NCBI GenBank assembly: GCA_946401765.1
Contig: CAMIVJ010000177.1
Location: 1 to 6,190 of the forward strand
DNA: 6,190 bases
Direction of reading: 5' to 3'
DNA from: an uncultured bacterium
GTDB lineage: Bacteria > Verrucomicrobiota > Kiritimatiellia > RFP12 > UBA1067
Under the pieces are notes generated by a model. The model ran no database searches, was not told the DNA's origin, and was given only the letters and a program-made list of their open reading frames with translations. Below are positions 3,963 to 6,190 of the stretch, piece by piece; within the stretch, counting starts at the first letter, position 1, and the number at the start of each line of letters is the position of its first letter. Position numbers and translations under genes: made by a program.

Positions 3963-6190
3963 TCAGCGGAACTGCCATTCGAGGATGCCGCCGCTCCAGC
4001 CTTCCTTAAGCTGGATGGAAAGGCGCACGGCCTGGGCCTTGACCGGGGCAGGAAAGTCAAGCGCGCAGAACTTGTCTTTCGCAACCGGCCCTTGGCCGCC
4101 GGCGTCCTGCCAAGGCGCATCCTTCGCGGCACGCCACTGCACCTTCCACGACTCCGGCAGACGGCAGTGGCCCTTCTTCCCGTCGTCAAACCAGTACACT
4201 GAAACGCCCTTCAGCGTCTCAGGCTCGTAGAACTCGCAGGCCACCCACTCCTTCGTGCCGAGGTGGTTCCAGAACGTGAGGCGCGGAATGGACTCGTCGT
4301 TGGAGGCCATTGGCTCGATGCCGTCGCACGCGGCCTGTGTGCTGTCGTTCGGATAGCAGAACGAAGCCGTGACATTGAAGTCGTAGGTGGCGCCCTTATG
4401 CAGCGGCTCGACGGGGAACCACGTCTGCATCTCTCCGTCGCCGCGATGACACCACGCGAAGTAGGGAATGAGCTTGAGCGTGGTCTGCCCGAGGCTGGTG
4501 GAGTGCAGGCTACGGCGCACCGTTGTGGCGGGCACAGTGAAGGCGGGATAGACGTTGCCGAGGATGTTGCAGGTCGTGGGGGTGAACACAGCGTCGGCGT
4601 AGATGGACTTGTTCAACACACGCCCACCATTGTCAACGCCTTCAGCGCAGTAGAGAACGGGTCCGCGCTCCACGGCGAGGCGGCCGCGGTCCTGCTTCAC
4701 GGCGTCATGCGCCTTCACGCGCCTCACAGGCATGTTCATCGCGACCTCCACCACGTCACCCTTCTTCCATTCGCGCTTGATCGCGCAATAACCCTTCTCC
4801 GGCGTGAACGCAAACGGCTTGCCGTTCACCTTCACGGAGAAGTCGGCCAGCGAGCCAGGCTCCGTCTGCGTGTAGAGGTCGCTCGGCACGGGACGGCCCA
4901 CGCACCATCCAGGCACGCGAACGTTGAGAGTAAAGTTTCGGGTTTCGGGTTTCTGGTTTCTAGTTTCGGGTTTCTGGTTTCGGGTTTCGATGTCCGCAAC
5001 GGTGATCTTGGAGGCGCCCTTCCAGGGGTAGTCTGTCTCCTGAGAGAGGGTGACGGTGCCGCCGGAGAGAGCGAGCTTAGCGTCGCTCGCCACGAAGAGA
5101 TTCACGTACGCCGCGTCGCCACGCGTAGCGTAGGCGAACTGCGCGATCTGCGGGATGAAGCGCACAATGTTCACCGGGCAGCAGCTGCAGCCGAACCACT
5201 TCGAGCGCTGGTAGCCACCGCGCGAGGCGAGCGGGTTCGGGTAGAAGAACTCGTCGCCGCCGAGAGAGATGCCGCTCAGGAAGCCGTTGTAGATCACGCG
5301 CTCCAGAACGTCGATGTACTTCGCGTCGCCGCGCATCAGGAACATGCGCTGGTTCCAGAGGGCGTTAGCGATGGCGGCGCACGTCTCGAGGTACGCGCCT
5401 TCGTTGGGGAGGTCGTAGTTGTCGCCGAACGCTTCGCCCGCGCTGCCAAGCCTCTTGTCGGCGTAGTTGACATGGCGGTGCGCGCCGATGCCGCCGTTCA
5501 GGTGGAGCTTCTTCGAGACCACGTTCTCCCAGATGGCGTCGATTGCGGCGACGTACGAGCTGTCGCCTGTAAGGGCGGCGACGTCGGCCATGCCGCAGTA
5601 GAGGTAGCCGGCGCGCACGGCGTGGCCGAGGGCCTCGCGCTGCTCGACGACGGGCACGTGGTCCTGGAGGCTGGCGTTCCATGTGTTGCGCAGGTCCTTG
5701 CGTCCGCGCATGTCGAGGAAGGTCTTGGCCATCTTGAGATAGCGCGGCTCGCCGGTGGCGCGGTAGAGCTTGCAGAGGGCGAGCTCGATCTCCTCGTGGC
5801 CAGGCGCCTCGTGGAGCTGGGTGGGGCCAAAGCCGAACGTGCGCGAGACGAGGTCGGCGCTGCGGATGGCGACGTCGAGGAGCGAACGCTTGCCCGTGAC
5901 CTGATAGTAGGCGACCGCTGCCTCGTACATGTGGCCTATGTTGTAGAGCTCGTGGCCGTGGTCGCAGCGGCTCCAGCGTGTGGGGCCCATCATGCCGTAC
6001 TTGACGTTGCCGTTCTTGTCGGTGCCGTAGTTGAAGCCGAGCGTGCGGGCGGTGTAGAGGTAGCCGTCGGGCTCCTGCGCGCGGGCGATGTTGGCGATGA
6101 GGTCGTCGAGGTACTTCTCGAGCTTGGGGTCTGGGTGCGTGGAGAGCGTGTAGGCCGCGCCCTCGATGATCTTGTACACGTCGGAGTCGT
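3963..6190 (-). CDS. GH127 beta-L-arabinofuranosidase-type glycosidase, N-terminus cut by window edge
   Basis: 741 full codons are visible; residue numbers here count from the Val codon at 6177-6179. The reading frame is open to the edge and its first residues, DSDVYK, are internal to the family, so that GTG is not the real start. About 75 or more residues, plus any signal peptide, are missing. GH127 enzymes (type member HypBA1 of Bifidobacterium) remove beta-L-arabinofuranose using a zinc-bound cysteine nucleophile. All key residues are seen: acid/base Glu249 (GEAFG), zinc ligands Glu265 and Cys267 (AYLETC), Cys333 (nucleophile) and Cys334 in FGCSCCPVN. The Glu249-Glu265 spacing of 16 equals that of Glu322-Glu338 in HypBA1. 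An alpha/alpha barrel (to about 345) is followed by a beta domain ending in YFAWCHRGDGEMQTWFP (573-589), then a discoidin-like C-terminal module (about 620-738, VYWFDDGKKGHCRLPESWKV, GWSGGILEW). Residues 398-415 are an odd ETRNQKP repeat encoded by a heptamer array. Activity on another sugar, as in some GH127 members, is possible. Confidence 0.93.
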   Translation of the reverse strand, partial: DSDVYKIIEGAAYTLSTHPDPKLEKYLDDLIANIARAQEPDGYLYTARTLGFNYGTDKNGNVKYGMMGPTRWSRCDHGHELYNIGHMYEAAVAYYQVTGKRSLLDVAIRSADLVSRTFGFGPTQLHEAPGHEEIELALCKLYRATGEPRYLKMAKTFLDMRGRKDLRNTWNASLQDHVPVVEQREALGHAVRAGYLYCGMADVAALTGDSSYVAAIDAIWENVVSKKLHLNGGIGAHRHVNYADKRLGSAGEAFGDNYDLPNEGAYLETCAAIANALWNQRMFLMRGDAKYIDVLERVIYNGFLSGISLGGDEFFYPNPLASRGGYQRSKWFGCSCCPVNIVRFIPQIAQFAYATRGDAAYVNLFVASDAKLALSGGTVTLSQETDYPWKGASKITVADIETRNQKPETRNQKPETRNFTLNVRVPGWCVGRPVPSDLYTQTEPGSLADFSVKVNGKPFAFTPEKGYCAIKREWKKGDVVEVAMNMPVRRVKAHDAVKQDRGRLAVERGPVLYCAEGVDNGGRVLNKSIYADAVFTPTTCNILGNVYPAFTVPATTVRRSLHSTSLGQTTLKLIPYFAWCHRGDGEMQTWFPVEPLHKGATYDFNVTASFCYPNDSTQAACDGIEPMASNDESIPRLTFWNHLGTKEWVACEFYEPETLKGVSVYWFDDGKKGHCRLPESWKVQWRAAKDAPWQDAGGQGPVAKDKFCALDFPAPVKAQAVRLSIQLKEGWSGGILEWQFR
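4935..4990 (+). repeat. Heptamer tandem array inside the GH127 gene, eight GTTTCKR units
   Basis: Eight contiguous 7-base units run without gaps: GTTTCGG at 4935, 4942, 4963 and 4977; GTTTCTG at 4949 and 4970; GTTTCTA at 4956; GTTTCGA at 4984. The invariant core is GTTTC, and variation is confined to the last two bases. Because 7 is not a multiple of 3, three units form one 21-base period, which on the coding strand gives the 7-residue cycle ETRNQKP (residues 398-415). The array lies in a loop between strands KITVAD and FTLNVRVPGW of the beta domain. It is the same unit and orientation as at 200-221. Confidence 0.92.

Noticed and set aside
3906..4709. 14-base direct repeat TTCACGGCGTCATG at 3906-3919 and 4696-4709
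   Set aside because: One copy is within GH127 coding sequence and the other before GH31. With no further copies or symmetry it is likely chance or compositional.
4935..4990. Heptamer array as a CRISPR or transposon end
   Set aside because: Units are 7 bases with no spacers, no inverted termini and no adjacent cas or transposase genes.
6177..6179. GTG as a start codon for the GH127 gene
   Set aside because: The frame is open upstream to the edge and reads DSDVYK, an internal conserved GH127 segment, so the gene is truncated by the window.

Overview
The window is a GC-rich bacterial segment in which every gene I can support lies on the minus strand. Transcription runs from high to low coordinates, in the order GH127 glycosidase (truncated at the right edge), GH31 glycosidase, GH5-like glycosidase, coaBC (truncated at the left edge). 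The first three are separated by short gaps (75 and 58 bases), and the second and third each carry a good Shine-Dalgarno sequence and an N-terminal export signal. They look like one co-transcribed carbohydrate-degradation unit. coaBC is a coenzyme A biosynthesis gene and starts after a 134-base gap holding a hairpin and a plausible promoter, so it is probably a separate transcription unit.

Right part (3963-6190): a GH127 beta-L-arabinofuranosidase-type enzyme with its zinc/cysteine active site intact and a C-terminal beta-sandwich module. It lacks only its N-terminus, cut by the window edge. Middle (1602-3887): a complete secreted GH31 enzyme whose acid/base region departs from the textbook GH31 motif. 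Left-middle (275-1543): a complete secreted GH5-like (clan GH-A) enzyme with both catalytic glutamates. Left edge (1-140): the first 46 codons of the phosphopantothenoylcysteine decarboxylase domain of CoaBC.

Together the three glycosidases suggest stepwise removal of side-chain sugars (beta-L-arabinofuranose by GH127, an alpha-linked sugar such as xylose, galactose or glucose by GH31) and attack on a beta-linked backbone or oligosaccharide (GH5-like). A plant cell-wall glycan is the likeliest substrate class. This is inference: no transporter, regulator or SusC/D pair is visible. The high GC, signal peptides, glycosidase-rich layout and cysteine-rich secreted proteins would suit an anaerobic Verrucomicrobiota/Kiritimatiellota or Planctomycetota-type gut or sediment bacterium, but no taxonomic marker here settles it.

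The most unusual structure is a heptanucleotide tandem array (plus-strand consensus GTTTCGG, coding-strand CCGAAAC). Eight units lie inside the GH127 reading frame, where they encode a repeated ETRNQKP peptide. Three more units, in the same orientation, lie in the intergenic region before coaBC. This looks like a dispersed short repeat that has inserted into or expanded within a protein loop. I found no RNA gene, CRISPR array, complete mobile element or riboswitch.
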